In this document: positions 6,655 through 13,491 of the stretch, one piece after another
Position numbering within the stretch: position 1 is the stretch's first letter
Layout: each line of letters starts with the position of its first letter
NCBI GenBank assembly: GCA_964654815.1
Contig: CAZZLH010000031.1
Location: forward strand, 1-14,107
Length of the DNA: 14,107 nt
Source of the DNA: ZLKRG08 sp964654815
Lineage (GTDB): Bacteria; Actinomycetota; Actinomycetes; Nanopelagicales; Nanopelagicaceae
Direction of reading: 5' to 3'
Made by a program: the position numbers and the translations under genes
The notes under the pieces: model-generated
The model's database searches: none
Seen by the model: the letters and a program-made list of their open reading frames with translations, nothing else
Told to the model about the DNA's origin: nothing

Positions 6655-6846
6655 GTGCGGATTAGTGAATTTTGGTACCGATTAGCGCAGGTTTACCCTA
6701 ACTCTGAAACCTTTGCCCAAGATATTTCCATAACCGAATTGGGTTCTATGACCATCAAAGAGGCGCTGGCTACCGGTTTTGAACCAGAGGAGATCTGGAA
6801 GATTCTGGTTCGAAGGGACCCGGATATCGAAAAGCGCTGGCGTTAA
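6655..6846 (+). CDS. DUF3046 family protein (63 aa)
   Basis: The reading frame is open from an ATG at 6589, but I place the start at the GTG at 6655. From there the protein begins with the RISEFW pattern that opens DUF3046 proteins, and its 63 residues match that family's usual size. Further matches are 'ITELGSMTIKEALATGFEPEEIW', the LG-x-T-x-EAL-x-G-x-P-x-x-W core. The starting ATG at 6589 would lie inside the divergent TRIC gene and add residues unlike the family. DUF3046 is an actinobacterial family of unknown function, in many genomes beside recA/recX; that neighbour is absent here. Its TAA overlaps the convergent hydrolase stop by 4 bp. Confidence 0.82.
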   Translation: MRISEFWYRLAQVYPNSETFAQDISITELGSMTIKEALATGFEPEEIWKILVRRDPDIEKRWR

Positions 6847-7622
6847 GCCAGCATCAAAAGAGAGTTTTCGAAGATAATCTCAGCATCGTAATCAACTGTC
6901 GCCACATGGTAGCTATTAATCAATTCGATACGTTGCTTCTTCTCAGAACCGATCTCAGCCAGGTAGATATCAGTGTTGTAGACCGGTAGCACATGGTCGT
7001 CCTTCGAGTGGAAGATCATGAATGGCGCCTTTATCCCCGGCAATTTGGCCCGTGAATCCTTAAGCAATTTATTAAGTTGCACTATTCCTTTTGTAGGAAG
7101 TGCGTTGTAAGACCATTCGCTAGCGCCCGGTTTTTTGATATCGCCACCTACCGCCTTCATCTTCGGCGTAAGCATCGCAACGATAGGAGCAAAATGAATG
7201 GCTAGGCCCTTAATGACGATCATTGGATTTACAAATACCAGACCTGAAATTCGATCGCCGAATCGATGTGCGACCTGTATCGATGTCGCACCTCCCATCG
7301 ATAGCGCAAAGATAAATACGCGATCGCATTTTTGAAGCAGTTCTTCAACATCTCTACTTGCGCGATCGGGCCACTCCTGCCATTTAACTTGATTAAGGTC
7401 CTGCCATTTGGTGCCATGACCTGGCAGACGTGGCACACGCACGGTGTAGCCACGATCATTGAGAAAGTGGGCCCATGGACGCATCGATGCCGGAGAGCCG
7501 GTAAAGCCATGAACCAAGACGATTCCGGTGCGCGCATTAGGCCCACTGCCATCTGCCGCAAAATCCTCTAGCCAACCTTTTGGTGCCTTGCTTGGGTCAT
7601 TTCGGTCATCGCTATTTGTCAT
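6843..7622 (-). CDS. Alpha/beta hydrolase, carboxylesterase/monoacylglycerol lipase-like
   Basis: A 259-aa cytosolic hydrolase resembling bacterial carboxylesterases and monoacylglycerol lipases (Est30/YvaK type). The oxyanion segment 'VLVHGFTGSP' is at 35-44 and 'PRLPGHG' at 64-70. The nucleophile elbow is ALSMGG with Ser108; the acid is Asp208 in 'HSKDDHVLP'; His239 in 'NSYHVATVD' completes the triad. The elbow has Ala106 where the classical G-x-S-x-G has Gly, a tolerated variant. A cap domain lies between about 125 and 190. It is divergent from the exonuclease gene across 24 bp. TAAATT lies 6 nt before the ATG, so the message is probably leaderless. Its substrate is unknown, likely a medium-chain acyl ester. 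Confidence 0.9.
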   Translation of the reverse strand: MTNSDDRNDPSKAPKGWLEDFAADGSGPNARTGIVLVHGFTGSPASMRPWAHFLNDRGYTVRVPRLPGHGTKWQDLNQVKWQEWPDRASRDVEELLQKCDRVFIFALSMGGATSIQVAHRFGDRISGLVFVNPMIVIKGLAIHFAPIVAMLTPKMKAVGGDIKKPGASEWSYNALPTKGIVQLNKLLKDSRAKLPGIKAPFMIFHSKDDHVLPVYNTDIYLAEIGSEKKQRIELINSYHVATVDYDAEIIFENSLLMLA

Positions 7623-7628
7623 GCCTTA

Positions 7629-7638
7629 AATTTACACT
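7629..7638. promoter_or_regulatory. Overlapping divergent -10 boxes
   Basis: The 24-bp spacer contains TAAATT on the minus strand (7634-7629), 6 nt before the hydrolase ATG, and TACACT on the plus strand (7633-7638), 8 nt before the exonuclease ATG. The two boxes share 7633-7634. Their -35 regions would lie inside the opposite coding sequences. Both are TAnnnT matches, 4 of 6 to TATAAT. Confidence 0.45.
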
Positions 7639-7646
7639 TCGACATC

Positions 7647-9395
7647 ATGGATTCAAGTAATCAGCCAAATAGCTCGACCAACCAGACGGGGTCGATAAGT
7701 TGGCAAGCTACCTTTGATGATCTTGGCCGCCATCTCTCTGCCACCACTTTCGTCGTAGTCGATCTTGAAACCACCGGCGGCTCACCTGGTCTAAATGCAA
7801 TCACAGAGATCGGCGCCCAAAAGGTACAAGGCGGCAAGATAATTGGGGAATTTCAAACTCTAGTAAATCCCGGTGTGCCGCTTCCGCCATTCATAACTGT
7901 GCTTACCGGAATCACAGAGAGTATGTTGATTCCAGCTCCAACAATCGATCAAGTCTTTCCGCAATTTCTCGAGTTTTTAGGCAGTGAAGTTGAGACAGTA
8001 TTGGTCGCACATAATGCCCAATTTGATCTCGGCTTTCTCAAAGCCGCTGCCAATGCGCTTGGTTATCCATGGCCTAAATATCAAGTGATCGACACGGTTA
8101 GATTATCTAGGCAAGTTTTGACCAAGGATGAGGTCCGAAATTACAAACTAGAGACTTTAGCCAAATTCTTTCGAACCGAAGTTACCCCAACTCACCGAGC
8201 CCTAGATGATGTCAGAGCCACGGCTTCGGTCTTGCATGGCTTGATCGAGCGTTTGGGTAGCTTTGGAATCTTCACCTTCGAAGAGTTAAGAGAATTCTCC
8301 AATCGAATCACCAAAGCGCAAGCGGCTAAAAAACATTTGGCTGCAAATATTCCGGCAGCGCCAGGTGTCTATATTTTCAAAGATGCAAAGGGTGAGCCCC
8401 TTTATGTCGGAACTTCAAAGAATCTGCGCGCCAGAGTCCGCACTTATTTCACCGCAGGAGAGACCCGAAAACGCATCCGTGAGATGATCAATTTGACCGA
8501 GCGAATTGATTGCATCATTACCCCTACTGCGCTTGAGGCTCGGGTGCGCGAGTTGCGTTTGATTCAAGGTGCGCAACCTAGATACAACCGGAGATCTCGC
8601 TTTCCCGAAAGGGTGGCTTGGCTCAAACTAACCGACGAGAACTTTCCTCGGTTAACGATCAGCAAAGGTGCGCCATCAGACCCTTCTGGGACTATCGGTC
8701 CTATTAGCGGCGGCCTTGCCATCGAATCAGCGATGGCCGCAGTTCATGAATATCTGCCACTGCGCCAATGCAAACCGAAGATCACCGATCGCTCCATGAA
8801 GAGCGCATCTCCATGCATACTCTTTGAGATCAACAAGTGCGGAGCTCCTTGTATTGGAAATCAATCACATGCCAGCTATCAAAGCATCGTGACCGAATAC
8901 AAGAATCTGCTTGAGAGTGATTTTCGTTCAATGTCTGAGCGCTCCTCTATCAAGATGGCAGAGCTTTCATTGGCGGAGAAATTTGAAGAGGCAATAGAGG
9001 TGCGAGACCGATACGCCCACCTACTTCGAGCCGCTTCTAGAATCGAAAGGCTCAATTCCATCGCCAAACTTCCTGAGTTGGTGATCGCCAAATCAACGGG
9101 AGAGCATTGGGAATTCGCCTCCATCAAATATGGTCGTTTAGCTGCCACTAACATCTCAAGCGCTACCATCTCAGTAACTGAGGCGCTCTCCACTTTGGAT
9201 TTGATTGCCGAACAGGTTGCCAATCAAGGATTCTTACAACAGGTAAATTACGAAGAGGTGGAACTAATCCTCAACTATCTCGAAAGCGATCCCGCAATTC
9301 GCATCGTGAAAGTTAACGGCGAATATGCCTTTCCAGTCTTTGGCCCATCATCTCAAGCTGCAAAGATAAATAACTACGACTTTGCGATAGCTTGA
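7647..9395 (+). CDS. DEDDh 3'-5' exonuclease fused to UvrC-like GIY-YIG nuclease
   Basis: A 582-aa two-enzyme fusion. Residues about 33-205 are a DnaQ/PolC-type DEDDh exonuclease: VVDLETTG with Asp39 and Glu41, AHNAQFDLGF with Asp127, and HRALDD with His183 and Asp188. Residues about 235-315 are a GIY-YIG domain: 'PGVYIF', 'PLYVGTSKNLRARV', Glu302 in 'RELRLIQ', then PRYN. Four cysteines (375, 390, 398, 402) sit in the 'C...PC-x7-C-x-x-PC' arrangement of UvrC, a likely metal or Fe-S site. A UVR-type helix pair ('FEEAIEVRDRY') is near 442-460. The UvrC RNase H and HhH parts are absent; about 120 residues of other sequence end it. It is the homologue of M. tuberculosis Rv2191 and probably acts in DNA repair near UvrC/Cho. 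The ATG at 7647 follows a TACACT box. The 3' end overlaps trpD by 22 bp. Confidence 0.92.
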   Translation: MDSSNQPNSSTNQTGSISWQATFDDLGRHLSATTFVVVDLETTGGSPGLNAITEIGAQKVQGGKIIGEFQTLVNPGVPLPPFITVLTGITESMLIPAPTIDQVFPQFLEFLGSEVETVLVAHNAQFDLGFLKAAANALGYPWPKYQVIDTVRLSRQVLTKDEVRNYKLETLAKFFRTEVTPTHRALDDVRATASVLHGLIERLGSFGIFTFEELREFSNRITKAQAAKKHLAANIPAAPGVYIFKDAKGEPLYVGTSKNLRARVRTYFTAGETRKRIREMINLTERIDCIITPTALEARVRELRLIQGAQPRYNRRSRFPERVAWLKLTDENFPRLTISKGAPSDPSGTIGPISGGLAIESAMAAVHEYLPLRQCKPKITDRSMKSASPCILFEINKCGAPCIGNQSHASYQSIVTEYKNLLESDFRSMSERSSIKMAELSLAEKFEEAIEVRDRYAHLLRAASRIERLNSIAKLPELVIAKSTGEHWEFASIKYGRLAATNISSATISVTEALSTLDLIAEQVANQGFLQQVNYEEVELILNYLESDPAIRIVKVNGEYAFPVFGPSSQAAKINNYDFAIA

Positions 9396-10411
9396 GTCAG
9401 CTTTACCCACTGCGCTAACAATTCCTTCGCCGCCCCGGAATCAATCGCCTGGCTAGCTGCCGCCAAAGCATTTGAGAACCGCTGCATCAAATCGAATTCG
9501 ATGTCATTGCTGTATGCCGCAATCGCTGCGGCGGCATTTAAGACCACGGCATCTCTAGGCGCCCCACGCTCTCCGGCGAAAATTTGTTGGGCTATCTGGG
9601 CATTCTCATTTGCATCGCCACCTACCAGCTCCTCAAGCGGCGCATAGGAAATGCCTAGTTCTGGCGGATCAATCACGCCTGATTCGATCTGGCCGTTGCC
9701 GATAGTTAGTACCTGAGTGGTTGTGGTCAGGGTCAATTCATCGAGTCCATCATCGCCGCGAAATACAAAACCATCGACGCCCCGATCACCTAGCACCTGC
9801 GCCATCACCAGATGCATCCGCTCATTCGCCACTCCAATTGCTGCCGCTTTTGGTTTTGCGGGATTGGCAAGTGGCCCCAAGATATTAAAGACAGTTGGCT
9901 CCCCCAACTCTTTTCTAGCAGGTGCTGCATGGCGCATTGCCGGATGGAAATTAGGGGCAAAACAGAACCCAATTCTTAACTCCGAGACACATTGCGCTAC
10001 CAGTTGGCCATCCAAATTTATGGCTACACCCAGCGCCTCCAATAAATCAGCCGAGCCAGATTTAGAAGATGCGGCGCGATTACCATGTTTGACCACTATC
10101 GCACCTGCTGCCGCAGCAACTATCGCAGCCATGGTTGAGATATTTATGGTGTTGGATTTATCGCCGCCGGTGCCGACGATATCTACCGCTCTTTGAGCAA
10201 TATTGATTGGAGCAGAGTGCTGATACATCTCTGCTACAAAAGCGCCCACCTCATCGGCCGTCTCGCCTTTAGCTTTTAAGGCCAGCAGAAATTGTTTTAG
10301 TTGCTCTTTATCTGCTCTACCTTCGAGAATTTCGCGCATCAATTCGCGAACTAGTTCGTTTGGGAGGTCTAAATTATTTTCGAGTAACTCGAAGGCGCGA
10401 TTCCAGGACAT
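9374..10411 (-). CDS. trpD: Anthranilate phosphoribosyltransferase
   Basis: A 345-aa enzyme that joins anthranilate to PRPP, giving phosphoribosyl-anthranilate, the second step of tryptophan synthesis. The PRPP/Mg signature GTGGD is at 80-84, NIST at 90-93, KHGNRAASS at 108-116 (anthranilate and PRPP contacts), Arg166 in 'ARKELG', and 'TVFNILGPLANP' at 173-184. An N-terminal helical domain is typical of the family, and the length is normal. No other trp gene is here; it is a stand-alone trpD, as in mycobacteria (Rv2192c). It lies 42 bp downstream of the receiver-like gene on the same strand and may be co-transcribed; TCTAAT at 10430-10425 is a possible own -10. The 3' end overlaps the convergent exonuclease gene. 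Confidence 0.96.
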   Translation of the reverse strand: MSWNRAFELLENNLDLPNELVRELMREILEGRADKEQLKQFLLALKAKGETADEVGAFVAEMYQHSAPINIAQRAVDIVGTGGDKSNTINISTMAAIVAAAAGAIVVKHGNRAASSKSGSADLLEALGVAINLDGQLVAQCVSELRIGFCFAPNFHPAMRHAAPARKELGEPTVFNILGPLANPAKPKAAAIGVANERMHLVMAQVLGDRGVDGFVFRGDDGLDELTLTTTTQVLTIGNGQIESGVIDPPELGISYAPLEELVGGDANENAQIAQQIFAGERGAPRDAVVLNAAAAIAAYSNDIEFDLMQRFSNALAAASQAIDSGAAKELLAQWVKLTQAIAKS

Positions 10412-10453
10412 CGGGAATTTGACGATTAGAGCTCTAGGTGAGAATCCGTAATT

Positions 10454-10900
10454 TTAAGCGCCAGCCATAAGACGCTCGCGCAGCAAATTAGCGGCGGTCT
10501 TTGCTAAGGCAAATGGATCTACTGGATGCTGTAATGATGCTTCTGCTCTAGACCAAGCGGCCAACCAGGCATCGGCTTGGCGTGCAATTAACACAATAAC
10601 TGGTGGGCAGTTGTAGACCTCATCCTTCAACTGTCGGGCAACTCCAAGCCCACCCTCTGGAACTGCCTCACCATCGAGAATGATTAGATCGGCTCTAACC
10701 GCGCCATTTAGGTCGGTCTGATCTATGTATTGGCGAAATGCATCAGCGGTGGCAAATTCCATACTTTCAATGGCTAGCTCGCCATCCAGTTTGGAGCCTA
10801 AAGCAGCTTTTACCGCAGCCCGAACCGAGGAATCATCAGAGTAAATAGCGACCCTAGCCCTTACTGCGGGTTTGGTTGTTGTGATTGTCTCTTCTGCCAC
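10454..10900 (-). CDS. Degenerate response-regulator receiver domain protein
   Basis: A 148-aa protein consisting of one CheY-like fold with no output domain. It keeps the acidic pair (Asp22-Asp23 in 'IYSDDSSVR') and the phospho-acceptor-like Asp76 ('LIILDGE'). It lacks the conserved Thr/Ser after beta-4 ('IVLIAR', Ala106) and has His125 in place of the invariant Lys ('LQHPVDPF'). This argues for a pseudo-receiver: a protein-interaction or non-phosphorylated switch. GTG start with TAGAAT 6 nt upstream, thus probably leaderless. It is divergent from ctaE across a 117-bp spacer and upstream of trpD by 42 bp. No kinase gene is nearby. Assignment to the receiver fold is by pattern; its function is unknown. 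Confidence 0.72.
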   Translation of the reverse strand: MAEETITTTKPAVRARVAIYSDDSSVRAAVKAALGSKLDGELAIESMEFATADAFRQYIDQTDLNGAVRADLIILDGEAVPEGGLGVARQLKDEVYNCPPVIVLIARQADAWLAAWSRAEASLQHPVDPFALAKTAANLLRERLMAGA

Positions 10901-10906
10901 ATCGCG

Positions 10907-10912
10907 ATTCTA
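10907..10912 (-). promoter_or_regulatory. Putative -10 box (TAGAAT) of the receiver-like gene
   Basis: The minus strand reads TAGAAT, 5 of 6 to TATAAT, ending 6 nt before the GTG at 10900, which predicts a leaderless mRNA. No good -35 is seen; a CRP-like site covers that region. Confidence 0.5.
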
Positions 10913-10924
10913 GTGGCAACTTTG

Positions 10925-10938
10925 GTGAGCCGATTCAC
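10925..10938. promoter_or_regulatory. GTGA-N6-TCAC site, candidate CRP/GlxR operator
   Basis: GTGAGCCGATTCAC has the exact core half-sites and spacing of the CRP-family consensus TGTGA-N6-TCACA; only the outermost T and A are missing. Its centre is about 31 bp upstream of the predicted start of the receiver-like gene (where it could repress) and about 85 bp upstream of the predicted ctaE start (a position known for class I activation). GlxR, the CRP homologue of Corynebacterium, is known to control respiratory genes. Confidence 0.45.
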
Positions 10939-10950
10939 GCCATTTAAGGC

Positions 10951-10971
10951 AGTGAAATCTCTCATTTCGCT
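10951..10971. promoter_or_regulatory. Inverted repeat upstream of ctaE
   Basis: AGTGAAAT (10951-10958) and ATTTCGCT (10964-10971) are reverse complements apart from one T-G wobble, with a 5-base CTCTC spacer. The centre is near -56 relative to the predicted ctaE transcription start, a usual activator position. It could also be a small RNA hairpin. The regulator is unknown. Confidence 0.35.
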
Positions 10972-11004
10972 CCCATAAAAAGTGAGTTTGGCGGCTATTT
11001 CCGC

Positions 11005-11010
11005 GATAAT
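11005..11010 (+). promoter_or_regulatory. -10 box (GATAAT) of the ctaE-qcrCAB operon
   Basis: GATAAT is 5 of 6 to TATAAT and ends 7 nt before the ATG at 11018, so the mRNA should start at or next to the A of the start codon. The -35 region is poor, in line with activator dependence. This box would lie inside the coding frame if the upstream GTG at 10982 were used, which argues for 11018. Confidence 0.55.
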
Positions 11011-11017
11011 TCTCGCT

Positions 11018-11647
11018 ATGTCTAGCGCAACCAGTGGGATCACCCAGAAGGTAAATCGACCAAATCTTGTCGCGGTCGGAACAATCGTCTGGCTCTCCTC
11101 GGAGTTGATGTTCTTCGCTGCGCTCTTTGCCATGTATTTCACTACTCGTGCCGTACAGGGTCCAGAGGTATGGCTAGAGTCAACAAAGATTTTGGATATC
11201 CCATTTGCTTCAATCAACACCACAGTCTTGGTGCTCTCATCTGTGACTTGCCAGTTAGGCGTATTTGCAGCGGAGCGTTTTCAGCCACGTCGTAGCGGTT
11301 CACTTTTGCAAGTTGGCAAATGGGGCATGCGCGAATGGTTCACGTTAACTTTCTTGATGGGCGCGTTCTTCATCGGCGGACAGGTTTATGAATATGCCAA
11401 GTTAACTTCAGAGGGTCTGACGCTATCTTCGAACGCATATGGGTCAGTCTTTTACCTCGCGACAGGTTTCCATGGTCTCCACGTAACCGGTGGATTGATC
11501 GCTTTTCTTTTAGTAATGCTACGAGTCGCCAAGGCGCGTCGATTCGGCCATTCCCAAGCAACCACTGCCATCGTGGTCTCTTACTACTGGCACTTCGTGG
11601 ATGTAGTTTGGATCGCGCTCTTCTCAGCAATCTATCTGATCAAGTAA
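11018..11647 (+). CDS. ctaE: Cytochrome c oxidase (aa3) subunit III
   Basis: A 209-aa, five-helix subunit III of the haem-copper oxidase, integral to the cytoplasmic membrane. Family landmarks: 'FFAALFAMYFTTRA' at about 32-45, 'KWGMREWFTLTFLMGAFFIGGQVYEY', 'FHGLHVTGG' (about 151-159) and 'SYYWHFVDVVWIALF' near the end. The five-helix short form is usual in actinobacteria. The frame is open to a GTG at 10982, but the ATG at 11018 is preferred: a GATAAT box lies 7 nt upstream and the extra 12 residues are not a family feature. It is the first gene of ctaE-qcrCAB; qcrC starts 16 bp after the stop. The subunit joins the bcc-aa3 supercomplex. Start precision is moderate, the family call very firm. 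Confidence 0.95.
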   Translation: MSSATSGITQKVNRPNLVAVGTIVWLSSELMFFAALFAMYFTTRAVQGPEVWLESTKILDIPFASINTTVLVLSSVTCQLGVFAAERFQPRRSGSLLQVGKWGMREWFTLTFLMGAFFIGGQVYEYAKLTSEGLTLSSNAYGSVFYLATGFHGLHVTGGLIAFLLVMLRVAKARRFGHSQATTAIVVSYYWHFVDVVWIALFSAIYLIK

Positions 11648-11663
11648 TGGAGATTATTAAGAA

Positions 11664-12455
11664 ATGATGTCGCGTTTTCGCAGAGCTAGATTTGCCTCTC
11701 CAGTTTTGCTCTTGATCGCATTGGTTTCAGTTGGCACCACTTTTAGCGCGCTATCGGCAAGCGCTGAGAACAAGGCACAACCATCTCCAGCAGCGCGCTC
11801 GGCCCAGATCGAAGAGGGTCGTCAAATCTTCCTTAAAGGCTGCTCCTCTTGCCATGGCTTAAATGCCGAAGGAATGAGCATCGCGCCATCCTTGATTGGC
11901 GTGGGTGCGGCATCGGTAGATTTCCAAGTCGGAACTGGTCGTATGCCAATGGCAGATATGTCGCAGCAAGCTATGCGTAAAGATCCGGTTTATAACGAAG
12001 AGCAGACTGCAGCCCTTGCCGCCTATGTCGCATCTTTGGCGCCAGGCCCCGCAATTCCGACAGATTCACAATTGAATTATGAGAGAGATGGCAATCTGGC
12101 AGAGGGTGGACAACTATTCCGAACCAACTGCGCTATGTGCCATAACTTTGCGGCACAAGGTGGAGCGCTCACTCAAGGAAAGTATGCGCCAACTTTGATG
12201 GGTGTAAGTGCAAAGCACATTTACGAAGCGATGATTACTGGTCCGCAGGCGATGCCAGTCTTTGCAGATAAGACCATCACCCCGGCAGAGAAGTTGTCGA
12301 TCATCAAATGGATTAAGAGCGCAGAGGCCGAGCCTGCTCAAGGTGGTATGGCTCTAGGTCGCGTTGGTCCGGTAACGGAAGGTCTCTTTGTTTGGATCGT
12401 TGGGTTGGGTCTATTAGTCGGTATCGCCGTGTGGTTAGCTTCTAAGGCAAGATAA
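11664..12455 (+). CDS. qcrC: Di-haem cytochrome c subunit of the cytochrome bcc complex
   Basis: A 263-aa membrane-anchored di-haem cytochrome c. The N-terminal signal/anchor helix (about 12-33, ending near SASAEN) exports two cytochrome c domains. The haem sites are CSSCH at 60-64 and CAMCH at 156-160, with likely axial Met in 'GRMPM' (94 or 96) and 'GPQAMPVF' (Met197). A C-terminal helix (about 240-259) anchors it, followed by a short SKAR tail. In actinobacteria this subunit takes the place of a soluble cytochrome c and passes electrons directly from the Rieske centre to the aa3 oxidase. GGAG at 11649-11652 is a possible ribosome site, 11 nt before the first of two tandem ATGs; Met2 is an equally possible start. 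It needs the Ccs-type maturation system, not in this window. Confidence 0.96.
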   Translation: MMSRFRRARFASPVLLLIALVSVGTTFSALSASAENKAQPSPAARSAQIEEGRQIFLKGCSSCHGLNAEGMSIAPSLIGVGAASVDFQVGTGRMPMADMSQQAMRKDPVYNEEQTAALAAYVASLAPGPAIPTDSQLNYERDGNLAEGGQLFRTNCAMCHNFAAQGGALTQGKYAPTLMGVSAKHIYEAMITGPQAMPVFADKTITPAEKLSIIKWIKSAEAEPAQGGMALGRVGPVTEGLFVWIVGLGLLVGIAVWLASKAR

Positions 12456-12483
12456 CTGGAAATATAAAGAGACAGATAAATTT

Positions 12484-13491
12484 ATGAGTGAAGATACCAA
12501 TAAAGAGCTAGCACCGATTGAGAATCCGGGCTTACCGGAACACGTTCATCGCAAGACCGATATTGATCCGGTAGCTGAGAAGCGGGCCGAACGCCAGATT
12601 GCATCTCTCTTCCTACTCTCTGCGCTATCTACGGTACTTTTTATCTACGCATATGTATTTGTGCCTCAAGATCTCTACTCATTTATCCCATTAATGGGAA
12701 ATACCAATATCCATCAACTACTTCTTGGAATTGCGATGGCGGGTGCCTTTCTCTTTATCGGAATTGGTGCCATTGCATGGGCGCGTCAATTAATGCCCGA
12801 TAACGAAGTTATCGCCTATCGCCATGAGTTACGTTCTAAGGATGAAGATCGCAGGGAGTTTGTAGAGACCGTCAAACAACAGGGCGCAGCATCTGGAATC
12901 GGTCGTAGGCCATTAATCAAACGCTCGCTATTTGCTGCACTTGGTTTAGTTGGTTTGGGCCCCATCGTGCTGCTTCGCGATCTGGGACCGCTTCCAAAGA
13001 AAGCTTTAGAGACGACTACTTGGAAAGCGGGCACCAGATTGGTTACCGATCCTGGTGATCGTCCCATCAAGGCATCTGACTTAGAAATTGGCGCAGTGGT
13101 GCAGACCTTGCCAGAGGTTAAAGATCCTGAGCATCGCACCCTAAATGACATCGCTAAAGATCCGGTGCTATTGATTCGCCTTCGCCCTGAAGATTTCAAT
13201 CTAGAGCCAGAGCGCCTCTCTTGGACCTACGAAGGCATCATCGCCTTCTCCAAGATCTGCTCACATATGGGTTGCGCGGTCGCGCTCTACGAGCAGCAGA
13301 CCCATCACCTACTCTGCCCCTGCCACCAATCAACATTCGACGTCACCCGAGCTGCCAAAGTTATATTTGGCCCCGCCGCTCGCCCCTTGCCACAATTGGC
13401 AATCGGCGTCGACTCTGAAGGATATTTAATTGCAAAGCAACCGTTCACCGAACCGGTTGGACCTAGTTTCTGGGAGCGAGATAGCAAATGA
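12484..13491 (+). CDS. qcrA: Rieske iron-sulfur subunit of the cytochrome bcc complex
   Basis: A 335-aa Rieske protein of the actinobacterial type, with three membrane helices (about 40-60, 76-99, 146-165) in place of the usual one. The 2Fe-2S ligands are Cys259 and His261 in 'CSHMGC' and Cys278 and His281 in 'CPCH'; Cys264 and Cys280 form the stabilising disulfide. The cluster domain faces outside, takes electrons from menaquinol at QcrB and hands them to QcrC. The third helix is preceded by 'GRRPLIKRSLF', resembling the twin-arginine-like signal known from this family. The gene starts 28 bp after qcrC and overlaps qcrB by 4 bp (ATGA), so translation is coupled. Length is slightly below the roughly 400 aa of mycobacterial QcrA. 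Confidence 0.96.
   Translation: MSEDTNKELAPIENPGLPEHVHRKTDIDPVAEKRAERQIASLFLLSALSTVLFIYAYVFVPQDLYSFIPLMGNTNIHQLLLGIAMAGAFLFIGIGAIAWARQLMPDNEVIAYRHELRSKDEDRREFVETVKQQGAASGIGRRPLIKRSLFAALGLVGLGPIVLLRDLGPLPKKALETTTWKAGTRLVTDPGDRPIKASDLEIGAVVQTLPEVKDPEHRTLNDIAKDPVLLIRLRPEDFNLEPERLSWTYEGIIAFSKICSHMGCAVALYEQQTHHLLCPCHQSTFDVTRAAKVIFGPAARPLPQLAIGVDSEGYLIAKQPFTEPVGPSFWERDSK

Noticed and set aside
9717..10196. 159-aa plus-strand frame inside trpD
   Set aside because: It is a shadow of the GC-rich third-position pattern of trpD, whose motifs are complete.
10982..11017. GTG start at 10982 for ctaE
   Set aside because: A GATAAT -10 box lies within it, 7 nt before the ATG at 11018, and the extra 12 residues are not a subunit III feature.
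10861..11223. 120-aa minus-strand open frame across the receiver/ctaE spacer
   Set aside because: It overlaps the better supported ctaE and receiver-like starts, resembles no family and crosses the regulatory spacer.
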